The translations under genes were made by a program, and so were the position numbers. Source: Micromonospora profundi (GTDB lineage: Bacteria; Actinomycetota; Actinomycetes; Mycobacteriales; Micromonosporaceae). Taken from it: a DNA stretch of 64,000 nt. Positions 8,967 through 15,792 of this stretch are shown here, piece by piece. Below the pieces are notes generated by a model. The model was given only the letters and a program-made list of their open reading frames with translations. It searched no databases and was not told the origin of the DNA. The first letter of the stretch is position 1; each line of letters starts with the position of its first letter. The DNA lies in NCBI RefSeq assembly GCF_011927785.1, contig NZ_JAATJK010000001.1, positions 2,542,001-2,606,000 on the forward strand, read 5' to 3'.

Positions 8967-9018
8967 GCAAGGAAGGGCACCTTGTTAACGCCTGGTGTAT
9001 AGGAAGGGGCCCTTCCTA
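8967..9018. repeat. composite palindromic intergenic element
   Basis: Two linked inverted repeats. CAAGG (8968-8972) pairs with CCTTG (8980-8984) over a 7-base loop. TAGGAAGGG (9000-9008) and CCCTTCCTA (9010-9018) are perfect 9-base arms with a single central base. AGGAAGGG occurs in both halves (8970-8977 and 9001-9008), and GTTAAC lies between them. The second palindrome has no loop, so it is not an ordinary terminator; the first could end MarR transcription. It resembles short intergenic elements I associate with Micromonosporaceae, which I could not check here. Confidence 0.6.
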
Positions 9019-9135
9019 ACAGCTGGGAGCCACTGCCGCACGGTTTGGCCACCCGGTATCGGGGTAGCCAGCCGCCCCCGTCCGGTCGACGGGACCGGCT
9101 ACCGCCTGCCGGGACGACGTGACAGGAGGACTCTC

Positions 9136-9180
9136 GTGCCGCTGCTGTCCCGCCCGAACCACCACCACCGCGCCGCCTGA
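9136..9180 (+). CDS. 14-residue upstream ORF with His-His-His, coupled to the amidotransferase
   Basis: A GTG start at 9136 has an excellent ribosome site (ACAGGAGGA) about six bases upstream and encodes a 14-residue peptide with three consecutive His codons. Its TGA shares one base with the ATG of the downstream gene (TGATG at 9178-9182). The amidotransferase itself has no separate ribosome site, so ribosomes probably reach it by reinitiation after this peptide. This layout fits a leader peptide or a simple translational coupler. I see no obvious alternative stem pairs that would prove attenuation. Confidence 0.55.
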   Translation: MPLLSRPNHHHRAA

Positions 9181-10964
9181 TGTGCGGAATCAGCGGGGAG
9201 GCCCGCTTCGACGGTCAGACGCCCGACGCGGCGGCGGTCACCCGGATGACCGAGGCCATGCGCACCCGGGGTCCCGACGGCGAAGGGCTCTACACCGCCG
9301 ACTGGGTCACCCTCGGCCACCGCCGGCTGACAATCATCGACCTGTCCGACGCCGGCGGCCAGCCGATGGTGCGCGACGACCTGGGCCTCGCGCTGGTCTT
9401 CAACGGCTGCATCTACAACTACCCGGAACTGCGCGAGGAACTGCGAAACGCCGGGTACGCGTTCCACTCGACAAGCGACACCGAGGTCATCCTTGTGGCG
9501 TACGCGCACTGGGGTGAACGCTTCGTCGACCACCTCGTGGGCATGTTCGCGATCGGGCTTGTCGACAGGACCCGACGGCGGCTGATCCTGGCCCGGGACC
9601 GGCTCGGCATCAAACCGCTCTACCTCGCCGAGACCCCCGGACGACTGCGGTTCGCCTCCACCCTGCCCGCGCTGCTGAGCGCCGGTGACGTGGACACCAG
9701 CATCGACCCGGTGGCGCTGCACCACTACCTGTCCTGGCACTCCATCGTGCCCGCGCCCCGGACCGTTCTGCGCGGCGTGCGCAAGCTGCCGCCGGCCACC
9801 CTGCGGGTCATCGAGGCGGACGGGCGCAGCCGGGAGGAGGTGTACTGGCGGCCCGACTACGTACGGGAACCGGCCGACGCGGGAATGGACGCCGCCGACT
9901 GGCGGGCCGCCGTCGGCGACGCGCTGCGCACGGCGGTACGCCGACGGCTTGTCGCCGACGTCCCCGTGGGCGTGCTGCTCTCCGGCGGCCTGGACTCCAG
10001 CCTCATCGTGGCGCTGCTCGCCGAGGCCGGTCAGCAGCACCTGCGGACGTTCAGCATCGGCTTCGACAGCCGTGGCGAGGAGTCCGGCGACGAGTTCCAC
10101 TACTCCGACCTGGTGGCCCGCGCGTACGACACCGACCACCAGCGGATCCGCCTGTCGAACGACGACCTGGTACCCGCCGCACGCCGGGCGGTGCTTGCCA
10201 TGAGCGAGCCGATGGGCAGTCACGACGTGGTGGCCTTCCATCTGCTCTCCGAGCAGGTCGCGCGGCACGTGAAGGTGGCACAGTCCGGGCAGGGCGCCGA
10301 CGAGGTGTTCGCCGGGTACGGCTACCACCAGCCGCTGGTGCAGGCACCCCGGCACGGCGCTGAGGAGACGTTCGCCGCCGCGTTCTTCGACCGCGACCAC
10401 GACGAGCTACGCCAGGTCGTCGGCCCGGAGTACGCGCTGGACCACGATGCCAGCCGGGACCTGCTCGCCGGGCATCTCGCCGCACCCGGCGCGCAGTCGG
10501 CGCTGGACGCGGTGCTGCGCCTGGACACCCACCTCATGCTTCCCGACGACCCGGTCAAGCGGGTGGACAACATGAGCATGGCGTGGGGCCTGGAGGTGCG
10601 TACCCCGTTCCTCGACCAGGACCTGGTCACCCTTGCCGCGCACTGCCCGCCGGAGCACAAGGTGGCCCAGGGCGGCAAGGGCGTGCTCAAGGAGGTCGCC
10701 CGGCAGGTGGTGCCGGCCGAGGTGATCGACCGCCCGAAGGGCTACTTCCCTGTGCCGGCGCTGCGCAATGTGGACGGGCCGGTCCGAGGGCTGGTCGCCG
10801 ATGCGTTGCAGGCGCCTGCCGCGCGCGAGCGAGGGCTGTTCCGCCCGGAGTACGTGGCGCGGCTGCTCGCCGAGCCGGACCGCGCCGAGGCGGCGGCCGG
10901 CAGCAACAAGCTGTGGCAGCTCGGCCTACTGGAGCTCTGGTTGCAGACCCACGACATCCGCTGA
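9180..10964 (+). CDS. asparagine-synthase-family amidotransferase (N-acetylglutaminylglutamine amidotransferase-like)
   Basis: A 594-residue glutamine-dependent amidotransferase. After Met removal the class II glutaminase nucleophile is Cys2 (MCGISGE). The ATP-pyrophosphatase domain carries the loop SGGLDSS at residues 268-274. The glutaminase domain contains RLGIKPLY. Sequence blocks FNGCIYNYPELREEL, ALHHYLSWHSIVPAPRT, SGQGADEVFAGY and VKRVDNMSMAWGLEVRTPFL are those of the N-acetylglutaminylglutamine amidotransferase branch (the trio amidotransferase group) more than of plain AsnB. That group normally sits with a GNAT/ATP-grasp ligase and an M42 peptidase, but neither partner is near. Product could be an amidated dipeptide osmolyte or another amide; this is inference from the family. 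Convergent with the ligase gene at 10982, only 17 bases apart. Confidence 0.85.
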   Translation: MCGISGEARFDGQTPDAAAVTRMTEAMRTRGPDGEGLYTADWVTLGHRRLTIIDLSDAGGQPMVRDDLGLALVFNGCIYNYPELREELRNAGYAFHSTSDTEVILVAYAHWGERFVDHLVGMFAIGLVDRTRRRLILARDRLGIKPLYLAETPGRLRFASTLPALLSAGDVDTSIDPVALHHYLSWHSIVPAPRTVLRGVRKLPPATLRVIEADGRSREEVYWRPDYVREPADAGMDAADWRAAVGDALRTAVRRRLVADVPVGVLLSGGLDSSLIVALLAEAGQQHLRTFSIGFDSRGEESGDEFHYSDLVARAYDTDHQRIRLSNDDLVPAARRAVLAMSEPMGSHDVVAFHLLSEQVARHVKVAQSGQGADEVFAGYGYHQPLVQAPRHGAEETFAAAFFDRDHDELRQVVGPEYALDHDASRDLLAGHLAAPGAQSALDAVLRLDTHLMLPDDPVKRVDNMSMAWGLEVRTPFLDQDLVTLAAHCPPEHKVAQGGKGVLKEVARQVVPAEVIDRPKGYFPVPALRNVDGPVRGLVADALQAPAARERGLFRPEYVARLLAEPDRAEAAAGSNKLWQLGLLELWLQTHDIR

Positions 10965-10981
10965 GACTGCGCAAGGTCGGC

Positions 10982-12115
10982 TCAGTCGGCGGCCGTGCGG
11001 GCCGCCAGGTCGTCGATGACGGCACGCAGGTCGCCGGTACGCGCCAACACCTCACGCTGGCGGGTCGCGCCGGTGCCATCACGGCGCAGCCGGGCCAGTT
11101 GCGCCAGCACGTACCCGAGGTCGCCGTGACGGAGCAGCGCCGGGGCCACCTTGGCCATCAGGTCGTCGACCATCGTCCACGCTGGTCGGGTGCCGCCGGC
11201 CCGCAGATCGATCAGCTCGCCGTCCAGGCCGTCGTGGGCGGCACGCCAGTGCGCCGCTGCCACCAGACAGTCACGGGTACGCGGTGCGGTCACACCGGCG
11301 CGTACGTCGTCGGCGAGGGAGGCGACAAGTGCGCGCACCAGCGCGGCGACGAGCACCGCGTCATCCACGTCGGAGCAGACGTCACCGACGCGCACCTCCA
11401 CTGTCGGGTACGCCGACGACGGCCGGGCGTACCAGTAGACCATCGCCGCGTCCAGCATGATGCCCGCGGCGATCAGCTCGTCGACGGTGCGGTCGTAGTC
11501 GGCTGCGGAGTCGAAGTACGGCGTCGGTCCGATGCTCGGCCACCGTTCCAACTGCATCGACCGCCAACTGGCATGGCCGGTGTCCTGCCCGTCGTGCAGC
11601 GGCGAGTTGGTGGTGATGGCCTGCACCACCGGCAGCCATCCCCGCAGGTGGTTGCAGACCTGCACGGCCAACTCCCGGTCCGGCAGTCCGACGTGCACGT
11701 GGCAGCCGCAGACCGCCGGATCGTGCGCCACAGGCCCGTACCGGCGCGACATCGCGTGGTAGCGCGGCTTGTCCGGCACCGTCCGGTGCGGTTCGGCCAC
11801 CGGCGTGGCACCGACCGCCACCAGCCGTGCCCCGGCCGCGGCGGCGGCCTCCCCGGCGGATCGGCGCAGCGCCACCAGGTGACCACGCAGCTCGGAGAGG
11901 TCGGCGCAGACCGGGGAGACCATCTCCACCATGCTGTGCCGGAACTCCTGGCGGCTCTGGTCCCGGGCGGATCCGCGCAGCGCGGTGAGCACCTTGTCGG
12001 CCACCGGCAGGTTCCGCCCGCTCTCCGGGTCCAGCAGCAGGTATTCCTCCTCCACGCCGAGCGTGAGGATGCCCAGGTCGGGCACGGTGTCGACGGTCGT
12101 CGAACGGTACGCCAT
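10982..12115 (-). CDS. carboxylate-amine ligase, GCS2/YbdK family
   Basis: A 377-residue glutamate-cysteine-ligase type 2 protein. The N-terminal GVEEEYLLLDPES block is the family hallmark (acidic metal/ATP-binding residues), followed by CGCHVHVG and the ASWRSMQLERWP and YPTVEVRVGDV segments. The ATG at 12115 is preceded by a GGAGG ribosome site; the frame continues upstream but without family resemblance. A paralogue runs off the left edge at 1-738. These enzymes form gamma-glutamyl-type amides with ATP; no ergothioneine or glutathione genes are adjacent, so the substrate is open. Its mRNA leader contains a strong hairpin at 12137-12160. Confidence 0.9.
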   Translation of the reverse strand: MAYRSTTVDTVPDLGILTLGVEEEYLLLDPESGRNLPVADKVLTALRGSARDQSRQEFRHSMVEMVSPVCADLSELRGHLVALRRSAGEAAAAAGARLVAVGATPVAEPHRTVPDKPRYHAMSRRYGPVAHDPAVCGCHVHVGLPDRELAVQVCNHLRGWLPVVQAITTNSPLHDGQDTGHASWRSMQLERWPSIGPTPYFDSAADYDRTVDELIAAGIMLDAAMVYWYARPSSAYPTVEVRVGDVCSDVDDAVLVAALVRALVASLADDVRAGVTAPRTRDCLVAAAHWRAAHDGLDGELIDLRAGGTRPAWTMVDDLMAKVAPALLRHGDLGYVLAQLARLRRDGTGATRQREVLARTGDLRAVIDDLAARTAAD

Positions 12116-12136
12116 GGCCGCCTCCATCCGGTTTCG

Positions 12137-12160
12137 CGGCCACGGGTGGACCCGTGGCCG
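12137..12160 (-). terminator. 10-bp GC hairpin between the ECF operon and the ligase gene
   Basis: CGGCCACGGG and CCCGTGGCCG pair perfectly over a TGGA loop. No T-tract follows. It lies 178 bases beyond the sigma-factor stop and 21 bases before the ligase start. It could be a terminator for the upstream operon or a leader hairpin close to the ligase ribosome site. The rest of the 219-base gap shows nothing further. Confidence 0.5.
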
Positions 12161-12334
12161 GGGCGCCCCGGTTTCCCGCGTAAGGCAGGCGGCAAACGCG
12201 CGGGCGGACGCCACGCTCGGGTCCGTCGTGTCGCGGGGCGCCTGCGGGCGTGGGAGCAGGCCAACCCGGACGGGCCGGAGTCCGCCTGGCCGGACGACGA
12301 GCGGTGGCCGACCAGTAGGCACGGCCGCCGCCGG

Positions 12335-13543
12335 TCAGCCCGACGCCAACGCCACGGCGCGGGCGGTGAGGAAGGCCCGTTCGGCCGCGTTGTCAGTGCC
12401 GGCGGCGGCCATCCGGTACGCCTCAACCGCCTCCCCACGTCGGTCGAGCCGGGCCAGCAGGTCGGCGCGGACGGCGTCCCGCACGTGGTAGCCGGGCAGG
12501 TCGAGGTGGTCCACCTCGACCAGCGCCGCCTCCGGCCCGGCGACCTCGGCCAGTGCGACCGCCCGGTTCAACGCCACCACCGGGCCGGGTGCGAGGACCA
12601 TCAGCTGGTCGTACAGCCGCAGGATCTGCCCCCAGTCGGTGTCGGCGACGCGCGGCGCGGCGCTGTGCACGGCGGCGATCGCGGCCTGGATCTGGTACGG
12701 CCCCGGCCGATCGCGGCGCAGACAGCGACGGACCAGCGCCTGGCCTTCGGCGATCAGCGCGGCGTCCCACAGGCTACGGTCCTGGCGGGGCAGCGGCACC
12801 AGCTCACCGTCGGCCGTGGTGCGTGCCGGCCGGCGCGACTCGGTGAGCAGCATCAACGCGAGCAGGCCGAGCGCCTCCGGTTCGTCGGGCATCAACTCCA
12901 CGAGCAGCCGTGCCAACCGCGTCGCCTCCGCGCACAGCTCGGCGCGGACAAGGCTCGGGCCGGCGCTGGCCGTGTACCCCTCGTTGAAGATCAGGTAGAG
13001 CACCGCGAGGACGGCGTGCAGCCGGTCGGGCAGGTCGGCTTCGCGGGGCACCCGGTACGGGATGCGGGCGTTTCGAATCTTCGACTTGGCGCGGACCAGC
13101 CGCTGCGCCATCGTCGGTTCCGGGACCAGGAACGCGCGGGCGATCTCGCCGGTGCTCAGGCCACCGAGCAGGCGCAGGGTGAGCGCGACGCGGGTGGCCG
13201 GGGCGAGCGCCGGGTGACAGCAGGTGAAGATCAGGCGTAGCCGGTCGTCGCGCACCGGGCCCTCCTCGACGGGTGGTTCGGCGGTGTACAGCAGGGCCGC
13301 CTCGGCGTGCCGATCGGCCCGGGTCGCCTCCCGGCGCAGCCGGTCGATGGCACGGTTGCGGGCGGTGGTGATGATCCAGCCGGCCGGGCTGGGCGGCACG
13401 CCGCTGCTCGGCCAGCGCCGTACCGCGACGGTGAACGCCTCCTGAACGGCCTCCTCGGCGAGGTCGATGTCGCCGAGCAGGCGGACCAGCACGGCGACCG
13501 CGCGGCCGTACTCGGCCCGGAACACCGCCTCGATGTCAGGCAC
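12335..13543 (-). CDS. ECF sigma factor with C-terminal TPR-like extension (ECF42 type)
   Basis: A 402-residue sigma-70-family factor, about twice the normal ECF size. Region 2 covers about residues 5-75 ([28 protein letters not shown], then [19 protein letters not shown]). Region 4 covers about 110-165 ([18 protein letters not shown] and [12 protein letters not shown]). The long alpha-helical remainder ([10 protein letters not shown], then [12 protein letters not shown] and [12 protein letters not shown]) is the DUF6596/TPR-like extension of ECF42 sigma factors, which lack a classical anti-sigma factor. The GTG start at 13543 lies two bases after the stop of the DGPF-protein gene, the conserved ECF42 partner. 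Target genes and signal are unknown, though the partner promoter is a known type of target in this group. Confidence 0.9.
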   Translation of the reverse strand: MPDIEAVFRAEYGRAVAVLVRLLGDIDLAEEAVQEAFTVAVRRWPSSGVPPSPAGWIITTARNRAIDRLRREATRADRHAEAALLYTAEPPVEEGPVRDDRLRLIFTCCHPALAPATRVALTLRLLGGLSTGEIARAFLVPEPTMAQRLVRAKSKIRNARIPYRVPREADLPDRLHAVLAVLYLIFNEGYTASAGPSLVRAELCAEATRLARLLVELMPDEPEALGLLALMLLTESRRPARTTADGELVPLPRQDRSLWDAALIAEGQALVRRCLRRDRPGPYQIQAAIAAVHSAAPRVADTDWGQILRLYDQLMVLAPGPVVALNRAVALAEVAGPEAALVEVDHLDLPGYHVRDAVRADLLARLDRRGEAVEAYRMAAAGTDNAAERAFLTARAVALASG

Positions 13544-13545
13544 GT

Positions 13546-13902
13546 TCAGGCCCCGGATCCACCCTGGAACGGACGGACCTCGATCGGCAGGGTGGTGGCC
13601 AGCGCGTAGCGGCGACCCCAGGCCAGGGCGACGTCCAGGTCCGGCACGTCGATGACGACGATGCCACCGAGGTACTCCTTGCCCTCGACGAACGGCCCGT
13701 CGGTGATCAGCACGTCGCCGTCGCGGGCGCGCAGGACCGTGGCGGTCTCCGGGCCGTGCAGGCCCTGCCCGAAGACCCACGAACCGGCGGCGGACAGCTC
13801 GTCGCGCAGCTCGCCGACCTGGCGCATCACCCCGGCCAGGAACTCCGGCTCCGGCGGCTGTTCACCGTGGGGCTGCTGGATGCTGAGCAGGTACAGCGTC
13901 AT
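13546..13902 (-). CDS. DGPF/YCII-like domain protein, ECF42 partner
   Basis: A 118-residue protein of the YCII-related (DGPF) family, recognised by the short motif [15 protein letters not shown] near residue 67 and the alternating beta-alpha pattern around it. I start at the ATG at 13902, which has a textbook GGAGGAACG ribosome site; the frame is open further upstream without support. It is immediately upstream of, and presumably co-transcribed with, the ECF42-type sigma factor (two-base gap). Proteins of this family form small ferredoxin-like dimers. Their role with the sigma factor is not established, and no catalytic function can be read from the sequence. Confidence 0.9.
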   Translation of the reverse strand: MTLYLLSIQQPHGEQPPEPEFLAGVMRQVGELRDELSAAGSWVFGQGLHGPETATVLRARDGDVLITDGPFVEGKEYLGGIVVIDVPDLDVALAWGRRYALATTLPIEVRPFQGGSGA

Positions 13903-13951
13903 CGTTCCTCCTCGCGGCGACGACCCGGCCCGGTGCCGATGTCCCATCCTC

Positions 13952-13980
13952 TACACGAACGGCCGCCGCCCACCACGACA
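13952..13980 (-). promoter_or_regulatory. weak candidate ECF42-type promoter
   Basis: On the minus strand TGTCGT, 17 bases, then CGTG lies about 50 bases upstream of the DGPF start. The ECF42 consensus as I know it is TGTCGA with a CGTC/CGAC -10 about 17 bases on, so this differs at two positions. Confidence 0.3.
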
Positions 13981-14156
13981 GGCCGCCGGCAGGAACTTTC
14001 GCGCCGGTCCGGGCCGCGGGCGTGCGCCGGGACCGCCGGACAGCTTCGGCGGTACGCCGGTGATGGCCGATGACCAGCGTGTACGGCTGCGATGTCGTGC
14101 CGTGGCGGGGAGGCAGAAGGTGGTGCGACGCCGGTCTGGCCCACGGTGCGACCCGG

Positions 14157-14185
14157 CCGGCCCGGCTTCGGCGGTGCCGGGCCGG
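14157..14185 (-). terminator. hairpin CCGGCCCGGC / GCCGGGCCGG
   Basis: A perfect 10-bp stem with a 9-base loop lies just downstream (minus sense) of the remnant's stop codon at 14198. It has no T-tract. It probably terminated the gene of which 14198-14305 is a remnant, and may now serve the ROK gene. Confidence 0.55.
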
Positions 14186-14197
14186 TGGGCGCCCAGG

Positions 14198-14305
14198 TCA
14201 GGGGTAGGTGGTCAGGTACACCTGCTGGTTGGCCGCGTTCGCGGTCCCGCCGGCGTTGTTGATCACCCGGTTGATGGTGCCGACGCCACCGAGGGAGACG
14301 GTGAC
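14198..14305 (-). pseudogene. 35-codon C-terminal remnant of an unidentified gene
   Basis: Between an in-frame TAA and a TGA lies a short frame with strong G/C at third positions. It encodes a Gly/Asn/Val-rich tail ending in QQVYLTTYP. It has no start, no ribosome site, and a terminator-like hairpin after its stop. It looks like the surviving 3' end of a gene, perhaps for a secreted beta-rich protein, whose upstream part was deleted; the break lies at the 15-base tandem repeat. I cannot name the family. Confidence 0.45.
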
Positions 14306-14308
14306 TGC

Positions 14309-14338
14309 TTCTTATCCCGCAGGTTCTTATCCCGCAGG
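14309..14338. repeat. exact 15-bp tandem duplication, TTCTTATCCCGCAGG x2
   Basis: Two perfect head-to-tail copies with the beginning of a third (TTC). It is AT-richer than its surroundings and lies at the edge of the gene remnant, between it and the 3' end of the ROK gene. Confidence 0.85.
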
Positions 14339-14359
14339 TTCGATCTGGGCGCCTTACCC

Positions 14360-15559
14360 TCAGCGGCGGACGCCACCCTCGGTGAGGAACCGGGCGATCG
14401 GCAGGGTGGCGGCGCCCAACGCGACGGCGTCCACCCCGAGCCGGCACAGCTCGATCGACGCCTGTTCGTACGGCTGGCGCAGCGCCTGCCGCCCGGCGGC
14501 CTCCCGGACGGCGGGCAGCAGGTCGCCCAGCGCCATCGCCGCCCACCCGCCGAGCACCACCCGCTCCGGGTTGAACAGGTTGATCAGGTTGGCCACCCCG
14601 GCGCCGAGATAGCCGGCGGTCTCGTCAAGCACACGGCGGGCGGTGGCCGAGGTCCCGGCTGCGGCGACGAGCGCGGCGAGCTGCGATTCCTCGTCCTCAC
14701 CCGGCACGGCTCGACCTCGGCGCGCCTCCCGGTAGCGGTCGATGATCGCCTCCGCCCCCACGTACGCCTCCAGGCAGCCGCGTGCGCCACACCGGCAGGC
14801 ACGCCCGCCGTACACAAGGGTGGTGTGCCCCCACTCCCCCGCGCTGCTGGACGCGCCCCGGTAGGTGGCGCCGTTGGTCACCACTGACGCGCCGACGCCG
14901 GATCCGACAAGCGCGAAGACGGCGTGCCGCGCGCCCCGGCCGGCACCGAACCACATTTCGGCCTGGCCGAGGGTCTTGGCGCCGTTGTCGATGTGCAGTG
15001 GCAGGTCGGTGCCGGCGCCGATCAGTCGCTCCAGCGGCACCCGGTCCCAGCCGAGGGCCTGGGCGTGCACCACTGCCTCGACGCCCTGCTCGACCACCCC
15101 GGAGACACCGATGCCGACGCCGAGTACGTCGCTGGCGGCCACCTGCGCCTGGCCGGTCACGGCCTCGATGCCGGCCAGCACGTGCCCGGCCACCACGTCA
15201 GGTTCGGTGCGCGCCGGGTCGAGCGGGTACTCGACGCTCGCCAACAGGGCCATGGCGAAGTCGAACAGTTCCACCCGGACCCGGGTCTCGCCGACGTCCA
15301 CACCGACCACGAACGCGAACCGGGAGGCGACCCGCAGGAGCATGCTGGGCCGACCGCCGTCGGATTCGGCGGCGCCGGCCTCGACGACCACTTTCTCGTC
15401 GATCAGGTCGGCCACCACGTTGCTCACCGCCGGTTGGCTGAGCCCGGTGCCGCGAACCAGGTCCTGACGGGTGAGCGGGCCGTCGAGGAAGAGCCTGGTC
15501 AGCAGGGCGGACCGGTTGCGCAGCCGCACGCTGCGGTTGGTGGCACGCGCCAACTCCAC
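14360..15559 (-). CDS. ROK-family transcriptional repressor
   Basis: A 399-residue ROK repressor. A MarR-like helix-turn-helix covers about residues 15-75 (TRQDLVRGTGLSQPAVSNVV). The sugar-kinase-like ROK domain follows with the ATP-loop-like GVDVGETRVRVELFD and the zinc and sugar site GEWGHTT, then CRCGARGCLEAY (His and three Cys). The GTG at 15559 has GAGGT about seven bases upstream. It is divergent from the sugar ABC/beta-glucosidase operon and most likely represses it. The palindromes at 15634-15653 and 15672-15683 are candidate operators. The inducing sugar is probably a glucoside or its breakdown product, by inference from the GH1 enzyme. Confidence 0.92.
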   Translation of the reverse strand: MELARATNRSVRLRNRSALLTRLFLDGPLTRQDLVRGTGLSQPAVSNVVADLIDEKVVVEAGAAESDGGRPSMLLRVASRFAFVVGVDVGETRVRVELFDFAMALLASVEYPLDPARTEPDVVAGHVLAGIEAVTGQAQVAASDVLGVGIGVSGVVEQGVEAVVHAQALGWDRVPLERLIGAGTDLPLHIDNGAKTLGQAEMWFGAGRGARHAVFALVGSGVGASVVTNGATYRGASSSAGEWGHTTLVYGGRACRCGARGCLEAYVGAEAIIDRYREARRGRAVPGEDEESQLAALVAAAGTSATARRVLDETAGYLGAGVANLINLFNPERVVLGGWAAMALGDLLPAVREAAGRQALRQPYEQASIELCRLGVDAVALGAATLPIARFLTEGGVRR

Positions 15560-15633
15560 TCGGCACCTCGTTCCCCTCGGCCGTTCGAGCGACTGTAACC
15601 GCCCCGTGCTTGACGACCCACTGGACAGGAACT

Positions 15634-15653
15634 TTAATGACGACATTCATTAA
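15634..15653. promoter_or_regulatory. palindrome TTAATGA-N6-TCATTAA, candidate ROK operator
   Basis: Perfect 7-base arms, conspicuously AT-rich in this genome, midway between the ROK gene start and the binding-protein gene. Position suits control of both divergent promoters by the ROK dimer. Confidence 0.65.
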
Positions 15654-15671
15654 GCCGTGATGTAAGCCAGG

Positions 15672-15683
15672 GGAAACGCTTCC
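15672..15683. promoter_or_regulatory. GGAAACGCTTCC, LacI-like half-palindrome near the sugar operon
   Basis: GGAA/TTCC arms around ACGC resemble the AACGCTT core of LacI-family operators. It may indicate a second regulator or the promoter core of the sugar operon. Only the core pattern supports it. Confidence 0.35.
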
Positions 15684-15792
15684 GGCCTCCGGTGACGTGC
15701 CCCGACCTCCGTCCGCAGCCGGCCCTCCGTCGCCTCACCCCTATCGACGACGGACGCCGGCGGACCCCCACCACGCACCGGAAGGGCTGACC

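Larger units (their letters stand above)
13903..14359. other. 457-base gap holding a gene remnant, hairpin and tandem duplication
   Basis: This gap between the DGPF gene and the ROK gene has no intact gene. It contains the candidate sigma promoter near its left end, a 10-bp hairpin at 14157-14185, a truncated coding remnant at 14198-14305 and a 15-base tandem duplication at 14309-14338. Confidence 0.6.

Noticed and set aside
10583..13240. 885-codon open frame on the plus strand
   Set aside because: It overlaps the amidotransferase end, the ligase and the sigma factor in other frames, has a low-complexity Arg/Gly composition and no motifs. This is an effect of high GC.
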